Shown: positions 24,739 to 33,538 of the stretch, in pieces
How the letters are laid out: the number at the start of each line of letters is the position of its first letter
Numbering within the stretch: the first letter of the stretch is position 1
Assembly (NCBI GenBank): GCA_028278625.1
Contig: JANQDY010000064.1
Span: forward strand, 1-37,101
Direction: 5' to 3'
DNA length: 37,101 nt
DNA from: Thermodesulfobacteriota bacterium
Lineage (GTDB): Bacteria; Desulfobacterota; DSM-4660; Desulfatiglandales; Desulfatiglandaceae
Program-made: the position numbers and the translations under genes
The notes under the pieces: model-generated
What the model saw: the letters and a program-made list of their open reading frames with translations, nothing else
Database searches by the model: none
What the model was told of the DNA's origin: nothing

Positions 24739-27176
24739 TACTTCTTGTTTAATGCCGCCAGTACCTTTTCGGGGGTAATGGGCAAATCCCGAATGCGAAC
24801 GCCGATGGCGTCATAAACCGCATTGGCGATGGCCGGTGCCGTGGGCACCAGACCCGGTTCCCCGACCCCTTTGGCACCGAAGGGACCTGTCTCATCATGG
24901 GTTTCGATAAAGTCGACGGTGATGGGAAAATTGAGGTCCGGCGCCGAAAGGATCTTGTAATCGAGGAAATTGGGGTTCAAATTGCGCCCTTCATGGGTCT
25001 TGTATTCCTCTGAAAGCGCATATCCGATGCCCTGGGCCAGGGCCCCGTAGATCTGCCCTTTGATGGTCTGGCGGTTCAACACCTGCCCCACGTCATGGGC
25101 CGCCGCCATTTTGATGATCTCCACCTTTCCCGTCTCAAGATCCACTTCCACAACCGCCCCCTGGGCCCCCACAATGTAAGTGGCACTCATGTTCCCGCGG
25201 CCTGTTTTCGGGTCCAGCATCTGGTTCGGCGGATCATAAAAGGCCTCGGTGGTGACCATGGTCCCCTGCTCCTTGTAGTGGGCGGCCCTTAGAATCTCCT
25301 CCAGTGCCACGTGAAGGTCCGGATCATCCGGTTCCGCTCTCAGGAATATGCGGTTCTTCTTCATGTCAAAATCAGACGGATCAAAAATACTCTCATAGTC
25401 CAGATCGGGAATTTCGAAGTCGGGATCCCGCCGCTTTCTTTTTTTCATGCGGCTTTTGACGCAAAGCATGAAATGCTCACTGGCCAGTTGAAAAATCTTC
25501 TTACGGGCCTTTTCCGCCGCCATGATGGAGGCATTGCAGGCGGTAAAGGCGCCTCGACTGGCATGGGTCCCCACGTCCCAGGGGCAGGTGGCCGTATCAC
25601 CGGTCACAACCTTGACACGGTCTTCCGTCACTCCCAAAGCCTCGGCCGTGGCAAGGGCCAGGGCCGAATCAAATCCCTGCCCCATTTCAATACCGCCGGA
25701 CACAACGGATACATCACCGAAGTCATCGATCTTCAGAATGATCCCGGATCCGTCCGACCGGTAGACACGACCGGAACCACCCACATGAAACAGGGCCGCC
25801 ATGCCCACACCCCTTGCCTTGGCCGGCGTGCTCCCCACCAATGTGGTGCAGGCATCACCGGATCCCCGCTTGAAATCACTTTTTCCGCAAATGGATTTCC
25901 AATCAAGACTATCCGCCACTGATTCGAGACATTCTTTCATGCCGCAGGTGGAAATCTTGAGCCCCATGGGAGAGGTCTCATTGGGAATATTGCTGTTGAT
26001 CCTTCGAAATTCATAGGGGTCGATCCCGGCCTTTTCCGCCAGTTGGTCCATGTTGCTTTCCATGGCCCAGGCCACCTGAGGATTGCCGTACCCCCGCATT
26101 GCCTGGCAATAGGTATTGTTGGTATAGACAATGGTGGTTTCAAAGAGCACATTGGGCACACGGTAAATCGTGGAGGCGGGTATCATCATGACACTGGGCG
26201 TGGTAGCGCCCCAGGAAGTATAGGCCCCGTTATCCAACACCATTTTGATCTCTCGCAGCACCATCTTCCCGTCCCGGTCACACCCCTGAATGATATGGGT
26301 TTCCGTGGGTTGGCGGGGGGAAAGGGCGGTAAACTCCTCTTCCCGGTTCAGGACGATTTTAACCGGTCTGCCGGTCTTGTAGGCCAGAAGGATGGAGATG
26401 TATTCATAGCCGTGGGTGTCCAGGCCCGTACCGAATGATCCGCCCAATGCCGGCACGATCACCCGGGTCTTTTTCCCTTTGAGCCCCATGTCCCGAAGGG
26501 CCTGATTAAAATCATTCTGGGCCAGAAAAGGGATCTGGGTTTTGGTGTGAATGATCAGATTGCTCTGGAGATCGAATTCGGCGATGCACCCGGCGGTTCC
26601 CATGCAGGACTGCTGAATCAACGGGGTGGTGTAGTTCTCTTCCACCACAAAGTCGGCTTCCTCCTTGGCCCGTTCAACGTCCCCCGTCTTAAACCGCCAG
26701 GGCACGGGAACGATATTGTCCGTTTTGGGTCGCCCCCTCAGATCGGTCTCGTGAACGATGGGCGCACCGTCCATGAGGGCTTCAGTGGGTGTAAAAACCC
26801 CGGGCAGGTCTTCGTATTCCACCCGAATGAGATCAACGGCTTCGGCGGCGATATCCGGATCCGTGGCGGCCACGGCGGCGATTTCATCCCTGAATTGCCG
26901 CACCTTGTCCCGTTTTAAGGCAAAATTGTCCTTGATGAATCCGATGCGGATCGAAGGGGTATCATAGCCGGTAATGACGGCGCGAACGCCTGGGAGTTTT
27001 TCCGCCTTTGACGTATCGATGTGTTTGATTCTGGCGTGAGCCCGGTCGCTGAATTTAATCTTGCCGTACAACATTCCGGGCCTTTCGAGATCGTGAATGT
27101 AGATGGCCTTTCCGGCCGCCTTATCCGGTGCATCGGGTCTTGGGACCTCGGCCCCTATGTAATCAAACTGGGTCAT
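24738..27176 (-). CDS. Xanthine-oxidase-family hydroxylase, molybdopterin (large) subunit
   Basis: 812 residues. An N-terminal aldehyde-oxidase a/b hammerhead domain (RPDAPDKAAGKAIYIHDL) leads to the Mo-binding domain with ALGGSFGTGLD, QAMRGYGNPQV, GGIEMGQGFDSALALA (cofactor-binding Gln loop) and GVGEPGLVPTAPAIANAV, whose Glu773 is the family's catalytic base. The family hydroxylates a carbon next to a ring nitrogen or an aldehyde, using water as oxygen source. An unusual Lys/Arg-rich stretch (MKKRKRRDPDF, about residues 590-602) interrupts the C-terminal domain. The start lies three bases after the FAD/Fe-S gene stop with AGAGG upstream, so the pair is coupled. Likely substrate is an N-heterocycle, plausibly indole-ring C2; the exact substrate is not visible. 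Confidence 0.92.
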   Translation of the reverse strand: MTQFDYIGAEVPRPDAPDKAAGKAIYIHDLERPGMLYGKIKFSDRAHARIKHIDTSKAEKLPGVRAVITGYDTPSIRIGFIKDNFALKRDKVRQFRDEIAAVAATDPDIAAEAVDLIRVEYEDLPGVFTPTEALMDGAPIVHETDLRGRPKTDNIVPVPWRFKTGDVERAKEEADFVVEENYTTPLIQQSCMGTAGCIAEFDLQSNLIIHTKTQIPFLAQNDFNQALRDMGLKGKKTRVIVPALGGSFGTGLDTHGYEYISILLAYKTGRPVKIVLNREEEFTALSPRQPTETHIIQGCDRDGKMVLREIKMVLDNGAYTSWGATTPSVMMIPASTIYRVPNVLFETTIVYTNNTYCQAMRGYGNPQVAWAMESNMDQLAEKAGIDPYEFRRINSNIPNETSPMGLKISTCGMKECLESVADSLDWKSICGKSDFKRGSGDACTTLVGSTPAKARGVGMAALFHVGGSGRVYRSDGSGIILKIDDFGDVSVVSGGIEMGQGFDSALALATAEALGVTEDRVKVVTGDTATCPWDVGTHASRGAFTACNASIMAAEKARKKIFQLASEHFMLCVKSRMKKRKRRDPDFEIPDLDYESIFDPSDFDMKKNRIFLRAEPDDPDLHVALEEILRAAHYKEQGTMVTTEAFYDPPNQMLDPKTGRGNMSATYIVGAQGAVVEVDLETGKVEIIKMAAAHDVGQVLNRQTIKGQIYGALAQGIGYALSEEYKTHEGRNLNPNFLDYKILSAPDLNFPITVDFIETHDETGPFGAKGVGEPGLVPTAPAIANAVYDAIGVRIRDLPITPEKVLAALNKK

Positions 27177-27179
27177 TTT

Positions 27180-28622
27180 TTACCTCTGGCCTTCAACATC
27201 ACCGGCACCGAGTGCCCGAGATGCCTCTTTTATGGAATCAACAATCTGCACATAGCCGGTACAGCGGCAGAGATTTCCTGAAATCCCCTTTCGAATCTCA
27301 TCTTCGGTGGGATGAGGGTTTCGACTGAGCAGCGCCTTGGCACTCATAATCATGCCGGGCGTACAAAAGCCGCACTGAATACCGCCATTTTCCACAAATG
27401 CCTGTTGAACGGGATCCAGCCGGCTCCCTTCCTTGATGAGGCCTTCCACGGTGACGACCGTTTTTCCATCCACTTCAAGGGCGGGAAAAAGGCAGGAATT
27501 GACGCTTTCTCCGTCCACCATCACCGTACAGGCGCCACATTCCCCCTCACCGCATCCTTCTTTGACACCGGTGAATTGAAAGGTCTCCCTCAGCACGTGC
27601 AAAAGCATCTTATGGGCGGCCACTTCCGCCTCAACGTCCTGGCCGTTCAGGTTAAAACGAACCAGTTTTCGAAGGGGGGAATCGTAAGGCCCCACAGTCG
27701 GTTCCGGCGAATCATATTCCTTCCGGCCCCCAGCATCTGCGGCTTCATCCCGGCCTTCAGATGGCTGCTGCGCCCGGTCCAGGGCCTGTTTTATGGCACG
27801 CTTCACCATCACGCCGGTGACGGTCCTGCGATAGCTTTCCGTGGAACGGACGTCGGTGATCGGTTTAACGGCGTGCGCGGCCTTATCCTGAACCGCCCTG
27901 AGCAGATCCGGGGTCAATTTCTCCCCTTCCACCAGGGCCTCCACTCCCTCAAGCTTCAGCGGCACCGGCCCCACGGCACCGGCCGATATGCGGCATTTGC
28001 CGCAGATGCCGTCTCGGATCTCAATACATACGGCCACATTGGCAACCGCAATATCCTGGGTCACCCGACCGGTCTTCAGAAAGGCCGTGCCCGTATATGC
28101 TGGCATCTTTGGCACGGTAATGGACACCAGCACTTCCTCCGGCGCCATGGTGTGCTGGCCCGGACCCTTAAAAAAATCGGTGATGTGAACTTCCCGAACC
28201 CCTTCCGGACCTTCAATGGTCAACGTCGCCGCCATCACCATCAGTGGGGGCACCCCGTCCGCGGAAGGGGCGGCGTTGCACAGGTTCCCGCCCACCGTTG
28301 CCACGTTGCGGATCTGAGGATTGGCCACCAGCGCCGCCGCTTCAACCAACGGAGGACAGAACCGCCGCACCAACGGGTCTTCTTCAATCTCCCGCCAAAG
28401 GGTCATGCTGCCCAGTACCAGAGCATTCTCCGTCACTCGGATGCCGCGTAGTTCCCGGATCCACCGAAGTGAAATCAGGGCCTCGGGCGACCAGACGTTC
28501 TGCTTTAATCGCAGCATGGCGTCAGTTCCCCCGGCGATGTAGCGGGCTTTGCCATCACTTTTTTTCATCAATTGAAAAGCCTCTTGGAGGCTTTGTGGCT
28601 GGTAGTATGCATAACGGTTCAT
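27180..28622 (-). CDS. Fused FAD-binding and 2Fe-2S subunit of the molybdenum hydroxylase
   Basis: 480 residues. Residues 1 to about 285 are a CoxM-type FAD domain (ARYIAGGTDAMLRLK; NVATVGGNLCNAAPSADGVPP). A hydrophilic linker of about 25 residues (PSEGRDEAADAGGRKEYD) is followed by a complete small-subunit domain with two 2Fe-2S sites: Cys357/362/365/377 (CGEGECGACT) and Cys417/420/452/454 (CGFCTPG, CRCTG). In most relatives these are two genes. It would carry electrons from the Mo centre through the clusters to FAD. All eight Cys are present. GGAGA before the ATG supports the start; the stop lies three bases before the large-subunit gene. Confidence 0.92.
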   Translation of the reverse strand: MNRYAYYQPQSLQEAFQLMKKSDGKARYIAGGTDAMLRLKQNVWSPEALISLRWIRELRGIRVTENALVLGSMTLWREIEEDPLVRRFCPPLVEAAALVANPQIRNVATVGGNLCNAAPSADGVPPLMVMAATLTIEGPEGVREVHITDFFKGPGQHTMAPEEVLVSITVPKMPAYTGTAFLKTGRVTQDIAVANVAVCIEIRDGICGKCRISAGAVGPVPLKLEGVEALVEGEKLTPDLLRAVQDKAAHAVKPITDVRSTESYRRTVTGVMVKRAIKQALDRAQQPSEGRDEAADAGGRKEYDSPEPTVGPYDSPLRKLVRFNLNGQDVEAEVAAHKMLLHVLRETFQFTGVKEGCGEGECGACTVMVDGESVNSCLFPALEVDGKTVVTVEGLIKEGSRLDPVQQAFVENGGIQCGFCTPGMIMSAKALLSRNPHPTEDEIRKGISGNLCRCTGYVQIVDSIKEASRALGAGDVEGQR

Positions 28623-28641
28623 TTACTCTCTCCACCTTCTC

Positions 28642-29934
28642 CTATAGGTCTCGGTTGTCAAAGACCCGCCGGCTTTTTCTTTCCGACCTGGGGAGGCTGC
28701 CGTAGGGTACGATTTCCACCTCGGCACTCACCATGATCTGCTTTTTGATTTCAAGAGAAATCTTCTTTGACAGGCTTTCAAACAGATTCGTCAGAACGCC
28801 CTGGGCCGCCTCGGTTTTAATGACCATGTAATCCTTTCCGTCTTCCTTTCGATCCATGATGATCTGGTATTCACTCCCGACCCCTTGGATACCCGACAGC
28901 ACATGATCCACCTGACCCGGATAGATGTTGACTGCCCGATAAATAATCATATCGTCGGAACGCCCCAACAAACGATCGTGACGGGGCAGAACGGATCCGC
29001 AGGGGCAGGGGCCCGTGAGCATCCGGGTAAGATCGCGGGTGCGATAACGGATCAGGGGCACCGCTTCCTTCTTGAGGGTGGTCACCACCATTTCGCCGAT
29101 GTCTCCGTCTTTCACCGGTTTGAGGGTATCCGGATCCAGAATCTCCAGGATATAGTAGTCGGCCCAGTAGTGAATCCCGGTGTGGTGGATGCAGTCGAGA
29201 CCCGTTCCGGGTCCGTAGAGCTCCGTCATGCCGGGAATATCAAACATATGCGCCACCCCCAGAAGTTCCTGAATCCTCTCCCGCATGGCATCGCTGGCCC
29301 GTTCCGATCCAAAGATCATTTTTTTCAATTGAATCCGATCCCTGAGACCGCGACGATGGATCTCTTCAGCCATGAGCAGTCCCATTGAAGCGGTGCAGCA
29401 CATGACGGTGCTTTGAAAATCGATCAAGAACTGGCACTGCATGTCCAGATTGCCGGGACCCACGGGCACGGCCATGGCGCCAAAAGCCTCACATCCCATC
29501 TGAAAGCTGATCCCTGCCGTCCAGACCCCGTAACCTACGGCGATCTGAACCCGGTCTTCCCGGGAAAGCCCTGCCATCTCATAGCACCGGGCAAAAAAGT
29601 GGGTCCAGTCGTCGATGTCTTTCTGGGTGTAGCAGAGGACTTTTCTTTTTCCGGTGGTGCCTGATGAAGCATGCATGCGGACAACCCGGTCAAAGGGAAC
29701 CGAAAGCAACGGAAAAGGGTAGCCGTCCTTCAAATCACCGGCCGTTGTAAATGGGAGTTTGTGCAAGTCTTCCAGGGAGTGAATATGATCGGGATGTACC
29801 CCTGCTTCATCCAGTCTGGCGCGATATACCGGCGACCCTTCATAGGCATGCCGAACGGTCCACTTGAGCCCTTCCAGTTGGTGGGCTTTCAGTTCATCGT
29901 CTGTTTTCATATGGGGCATGAAGGTTTTGGTCAT
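28642..29934 (-). CDS. Phenylacetate-CoA ligase (PaaK)-family aryl-CoA ligase
   Basis: 430 residues, normal for AMP-forming PaaK-type ligases. It has LKWTVRHAYEGSPVYRARLDEAG, the P-loop-like SSGTTGKRKVL, the YG motif of GMTELYGPG, the RYRTRDLTRML hinge region, CPCGSVLPR, GRSDDMII, and a C-terminal GSLPRSERKSRRVFDNR carrying the adenylation Lys. It activates an aromatic acid, ATP and CoA to the CoA thioester. In this cluster the substrate may be indoleacetate or a ring-opened dicarboxylate. It lies 20 bases before the FAD/Fe-S gene; spacing suggests one transcript. Phenylacetate itself is the main alternative substrate. Confidence 0.9.
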   Translation of the reverse strand: MTKTFMPHMKTDDELKAHQLEGLKWTVRHAYEGSPVYRARLDEAGVHPDHIHSLEDLHKLPFTTAGDLKDGYPFPLLSVPFDRVVRMHASSGTTGKRKVLCYTQKDIDDWTHFFARCYEMAGLSREDRVQIAVGYGVWTAGISFQMGCEAFGAMAVPVGPGNLDMQCQFLIDFQSTVMCCTASMGLLMAEEIHRRGLRDRIQLKKMIFGSERASDAMRERIQELLGVAHMFDIPGMTELYGPGTGLDCIHHTGIHYWADYYILEILDPDTLKPVKDGDIGEMVVTTLKKEAVPLIRYRTRDLTRMLTGPCPCGSVLPRHDRLLGRSDDMIIYRAVNIYPGQVDHVLSGIQGVGSEYQIIMDRKEDGKDYMVIKTEAAQGVLTNLFESLSKKISLEIKKQIMVSAEVEIVPYGSLPRSERKSRRVFDNRDL

Positions 29935-29977
29935 TTTCTTGCTCTACCTCAATTTACGTTAAATTAACGGGCGACAC

Positions 29978-31282
29978 TTACTGGACAATTCCCGGAACAA
30001 AGAGAACGATTTCGGGAAAAACGATCAGAATTGCGATGCACACCAGACAGGCGATGAGAAAAAAGCTGACGCTCTTAAACATGGTGCCCAGTTCGATATC
30101 CGGCGCCAGTGCCTTCACCACATAGATATTGACCCCCACCGGCGGTGTGATGGCCCCCATGGTGGTCACCATGGTCAGAATGATCGCGTACCAGATGGGA
30201 TCAAACCCGAGCGCCATCCCAAGCGGAAAGAATATGGGGATTGTCAACACTAAAAACCCCAATGAATCCACAAAGCACCCGCCGATCAGATAGATCAGCA
30301 GGATAAGGGTCAGGATCACGTATGGGGACACCGGCAGTGCAGATGCAAATTCCGCAATGGCAAAGGGGAGACGCGTCACCGCCAAAAACCGGCCGAAGAT
30401 AATGGCACCGGTCACCAGAAAAAAGACCATGCTTGAGATCTTGAGCGATTCGACGATGGAATTGACAAAGGCCTTCCAGGTCAATCTGCGGGAAAACACG
30501 GTGACCAACAGAGCGAAGAAGACGCCCACGGCACCGGCCTCCGTGGGGGTGAAAACGCCCGCGTAGAGCCCACCGATAACCAGCACGAAAATAATGACCG
30601 CTTCGATCACTCCCAGGAGGGAACGGAGTTTTTCGCCGAAGCCGGTCTTGGGGCCCGCGGGACCGAACTTGGGATTGATGCGGCACAAAACGAAGATGGT
30701 GAGAACAAAGAGGATTCCCAGCAGGATGGCCGGGAGGATGCCCGCCATGAAAAGCTTGATTATGGACTGCTCCGTCTGAAGGCCGATGACAATCAACACC
30801 ACGCTGGGGGGCATGATGGTCCCTAGCGTGCCGCCGGTCACGACAGTCCCGGTACTCAATCGGGGATCGTAGTTGAATTTCCGCATCTGGGGCAGTGCCA
30901 CCGTCCCCATGGTGGCGGCCGTGGCCGTATTGGACCCGCAGATGGCGGCGAAGAGTTCGTCGGCGCCGATGGTGGCAATGGCCAGCCCCCCGCGCCAATG
31001 GCCGAACCACTTGTAGGCCGCATCGTACAAGCGTTCGGCAATTCCACAGTTAAAGGCCAGGTATCCCAGAAAAATGAAGAGGGGAATGACCGTTAGACCG
31101 TATTTGGAAAAAGTACTCCAGATATCGGCCCCGACCATGTTGATGGCCCCATTGAAGGAGACCGCATACCAGAAACCGGCAAAGCCCACGATGCCCATGG
31201 CAAAGCCCACGGGCATGCCCAGAAAAAAGAGAACGGCAATGAGAACGATGATGCCGATAATACCGATCATGGTCAGGCTCAT
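29978..31282 (-). CDS. TRAP transporter large permease (DctM-type)
   Basis: 434 residues with about 12 hydrophobic helices. VLIAVLFFLGMPVGFAMGIVGF at the start, AICGSNTATAATMG, GGTLGTIMPPSVVLIVIG and TPTEAGAVGVFFALLV are classical DctM motifs, and GAITPPVGVNIYVVK is near the C-terminus. It is the ion-coupled transport subunit of a tripartite system for an organic acid. It starts with an ATGA overlap with the small permease gene. The gene order P-Q-M directly before the ligase suggests the imported acid is the ligase's substrate. Confidence 0.95.
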   Translation of the reverse strand: MSLTMIGIIGIIVLIAVLFFLGMPVGFAMGIVGFAGFWYAVSFNGAINMVGADIWSTFSKYGLTVIPLFIFLGYLAFNCGIAERLYDAAYKWFGHWRGGLAIATIGADELFAAICGSNTATAATMGTVALPQMRKFNYDPRLSTGTVVTGGTLGTIMPPSVVLIVIGLQTEQSIIKLFMAGILPAILLGILFVLTIFVLCRINPKFGPAGPKTGFGEKLRSLLGVIEAVIIFVLVIGGLYAGVFTPTEAGAVGVFFALLVTVFSRRLTWKAFVNSIVESLKISSMVFFLVTGAIIFGRFLAVTRLPFAIAEFASALPVSPYVILTLILLIYLIGGCFVDSLGFLVLTIPIFFPLGMALGFDPIWYAIILTMVTTMGAITPPVGVNIYVVKALAPDIELGTMFKSVSFFLIACLVCIAILIVFPEIVLFVPGIVQ

Positions 31283-31770
31283 CGCACGTCCTCCTTTGCT
31301 GGCCAGAAGGCCTTTAGGAATTCAATAAAAAAAACCAGGGCCAGCGCGCCGCAGCCCACGGCCACCGCATAGGTGAAGGGGTAATAGATGATTTGAAGGG
31401 TTTCCGTTACCTCCTCACTGCTTCTGAGATTTGCCGCATACTTGGAAATCTGCCAGGTCACCAGCACAAAAAATCCGGTACAGATCAATGCATTTAGAGC
31501 GTTTAAAACCTTCTGGGCTTTTTTGGGGAATTTCAGAACCACGATATCCACCGCAATATACCCTTTTTTAAGCTGGGTATACCCCATGGCAAAGGCTGTG
31601 ATCACGGCGCCGAAAAACCCCATCAATTCAAAGGTTCCGGCAACGGGAATCCAGACCAAACGCAGAAACACATTGGCGCAGGTCAGCGCAATCATGCCCA
31701 CCAGAAAAACGCCGGCAATTCCCATGAGAAAAAGGTTTAAATAATGACTCATACGATCCAGAAACAGCAT
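31279..31770 (-). CDS. TRAP transporter small permease (DctQ-type)
   Basis: About 163 residues with four membrane helices. LTCANVFLRLVWIPVAGTFELMGFFGAVITAFAMGY, then VDIVVLKFP, is the usual DctQ core. It forms the membrane complex with DctM. Two ATGs are possible; 31770 is chosen because TAGGAG lies six bases before it, while the ATG at 31776 abuts that same element. The 3' end overlaps dctM by four bases. Sequence identity in this family is low, so assignment rests partly on position between the P and M genes. Confidence 0.9.
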   Translation of the reverse strand: MLFLDRMSHYLNLFLMGIAGVFLVGMIALTCANVFLRLVWIPVAGTFELMGFFGAVITAFAMGYTQLKKGYIAVDIVVLKFPKKAQKVLNALNALICTGFFVLVTWQISKYAANLRSSEEVTETLQIIYYPFTYAVAVGCGALALVFFIEFLKAFWPAKEDVR

Positions 31771-31855
31771 ACCCATCTCCTACAGGAGCGAATCTTGATG
31801 GCGTAAATCCCGATTGCAGGAATCCTGATTCGCCCCTGCCCTTCCGTCTATCCCC

Positions 31856-32881
31856 TTATTTTCCTTCGTATTTCTTTGCGATGCTTTTGATATCGTCCAC
31901 AATGGCCTGGGCCGGAAGGCCCTTGGCCCCATTGGCTTCTATCCATTTGGCGGTAATGGGCTCAAGGAGCGCATCCCATTTGGCTTTCTGCTCTTTGGTG
32001 AGGTCAAAAACCTTGACCCCTTGGGTCTCCACCGACCATTTCATGGCCGCTTTCACATGATTGTCCATGTAGTTGCCGGTCCACTTTGCCTGCTCAACCC
32101 TCAGATCATCAAAGACCTTCTGAACATCCTTGGGCAATGAATTCCATTTGTCCATGTTCATCACCACCGCAAAGGGATACACGGGCACCTGGGTCATGGT
32201 GACGTATTTGCAGAGTTCCGCAAATTTGAAATCCTTCATGACTTCAAGGGAGGAGAAAAGGCCTTTGACCACGCCTTTCTGCAATGCTTCGGGGGTTTCG
32301 GGCATGGGCATCCCCACACGGTTGGCGCCCCAGGCTTTTAAGATCTGCGCGGCACCGCCGGAGGCTCGGATGGGAACCCCTTTTAACTCTTCCAGATTCC
32401 GAATGGGGATCTTGCTCATGATATTTGAGGGGGCCGTGGTAAACATGGTCAGCACTTTCACTTTCTTAAAGCCTTTGGGCTGGTATTTCTCGTAAAGATC
32501 CCAAAGGGTAAGGCTGGCCACCTCTGAATTGGGAAGACCCAAAGGGAGTGCCACGGCGTTGGTGACGCGAAAACGGCCGGGCTGGTATGCCATGCAGAGA
32601 CAACCGATATCGGCCACCCCGTTTACGACTCCGTCCATCATGGCCTTGGCCTTCAAAAGGGTTCCACCGGGAAAGGTCTGAACGGAAACCTTTCCGTTTG
32701 TCCGCTTTTCAACTTCTTTTTTCCATCGTTCCATCTGTACGCAGGGAAATGTGGGTGCCGGTGGGAAGTTCGCATAGGTCAGCTTAATGGGTGCCGCCTG
32801 CGACATTGCAGGGGAAAAGGAAATGGTGAAGATTGCAGCCAAAAAAATTCCAGCCAATACAAATACCGTTTTTCTTTTCAT
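31856..32881 (-). CDS. TRAP transporter periplasmic substrate-binding protein (DctP-type)
   Basis: 341 residues with a clear signal peptide (VFVLAGIFLAAIFTISFSPAMSQAA). Domain landmarks: LTYANFPPAPTFPCVQMERWKKEVEKRTNG, TFPGGTLLKAKAMMDGVVNGVADIG, the substrate-contact segment ELKGVPIRASGGAAQIL with the conserved Arg that pairs with the ligand's carboxylate, and PVYPFAVVMNMDKWNSLP. The ligand is therefore probably a monocarboxylic or dicarboxylic organic acid; Phe/Pro-rich surroundings would suit an aromatic one. AGGAGG before the ATG is an excellent ribosome-binding site, as expected for the most highly made component. Confidence 0.93.
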   Translation of the reverse strand: MKRKTVFVLAGIFLAAIFTISFSPAMSQAAPIKLTYANFPPAPTFPCVQMERWKKEVEKRTNGKVSVQTFPGGTLLKAKAMMDGVVNGVADIGCLCMAYQPGRFRVTNAVALPLGLPNSEVASLTLWDLYEKYQPKGFKKVKVLTMFTTAPSNIMSKIPIRNLEELKGVPIRASGGAAQILKAWGANRVGMPMPETPEALQKGVVKGLFSSLEVMKDFKFAELCKYVTMTQVPVYPFAVVMNMDKWNSLPKDVQKVFDDLRVEQAKWTGNYMDNHVKAAMKWSVETQGVKVFDLTKEQKAKWDALLEPITAKWIEANGAKGLPAQAIVDDIKSIAKKYEGK

Positions 32882-32989
32882 GATAGAGACCTCCTCAAAG
32901 TAGTTTTGGTTTTCGCAGCCATGAAACAGGGTAAATTATTTCAGCGTGACGGTTTCACCTCCTTCCTTTTGGCCGTTAGCTGTAAGTTG

Positions 32990-33478
32990 TCAGATGTATT
33001 TTTTCCAGAAATCCGGCCCTTCCTTGAGCTTCTCTTGCCAGTAAGCACCGAACTGCTCCTCAAAAAAATCCTCAAGCCTTTGGAACCACCGGCCGATTTT
33101 TCGGCTTCCCTTTTTGTGGGCATCCAGGATATCCTTCAAAAAGACATCGATTTCCGCAAGCTTTTCCTTGGGAATATAGGCCAGGGCGCCCCTTTTTATG
33201 GATTTTTCAAAGTGTTTGGGATCAAGGGCATGGGCCGTCAGCATCAATGTTGGAATATCCTTCTCTTTTGTGATGTCCAACAAACCATAGCCATCCACGC
33301 CCATGATATCCAAAACAGCCGCATCATAGGACGCCTTTTCCAGAAGCGCCTTTGCCGCCTCATATGAGGCCGCGGTATCAATGATACACTCATCCAGCAG
33401 TTCCCGCAGGCTCTCCAAAACATCAGGCTCATCATCTACGATGAGAATCCTTTTTCCCGCCAGTTCCCCGTCCGCCAT
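32990..33478 (-). CDS. Single-domain response regulator
   Basis: 162 residues with a CheY-type receiver domain: Asp15/16 (VDDE), the phosphoacceptor Asp57 in AVLDIMG, Thr81 (MLTAHA) and Lys104 (YIPKEK). No DNA-binding output domain follows; instead a C-terminal tail of about 50 residues (KIGRWFQRLEDFFEEQFG, YWQEKLKEGPDFWKKYI) is aromatic-rich and helical. No histidine kinase is in the window. Location between the TRAP binding protein and mutase genes suggests a role in this pathway, perhaps by protein-protein contact. GGAGG precedes the ATG. Confidence 0.88.
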   Translation of the reverse strand: MADGELAGKRILIVDDEPDVLESLRELLDECIIDTAASYEAAKALLEKASYDAAVLDIMGVDGYGLLDITKEKDIPTLMLTAHALDPKHFEKSIKRGALAYIPKEKLAEIDVFLKDILDAHKKGSRKIGRWFQRLEDFFEEQFGAYWQEKLKEGPDFWKKYI

Positions 33479-33503
33479 ATGAATCCTCCAACCACCAAAA
33501 AAA

Positions 33504-33538
33504 GACTAATAGCTAAGAGCCAATTGCCAACAGCTAAA
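33504..33538. repeat. Degenerate heptamer repeat array
   Basis: Five adjacent seven-base units on the plus strand: GACTAAT, AGCTAAG, AGCCAAT, TGCCAAC, AGCTAAA, with consensus AGCYAAN. The array fills the spacer between the response regulator and mutase genes and overlaps the mutase TAG stop. Similar AGCTAA-type units are seen near 32978 (TTAGCTGTAAG). This looks like a short version of heptad arrays often found in such spacers; function unknown. Confidence 0.6.

Noticed and set aside
27312..28451. Plus-strand frame of 379 codons
   Set aside because: Antisense to the FAD/2Fe-2S fusion gene; His/Arg/Pro-rich composition and no motif.
30201..31010. Second minus-strand frame inside dctM
   Set aside because: Arg/His-rich alternative frame of a clear membrane protein gene.
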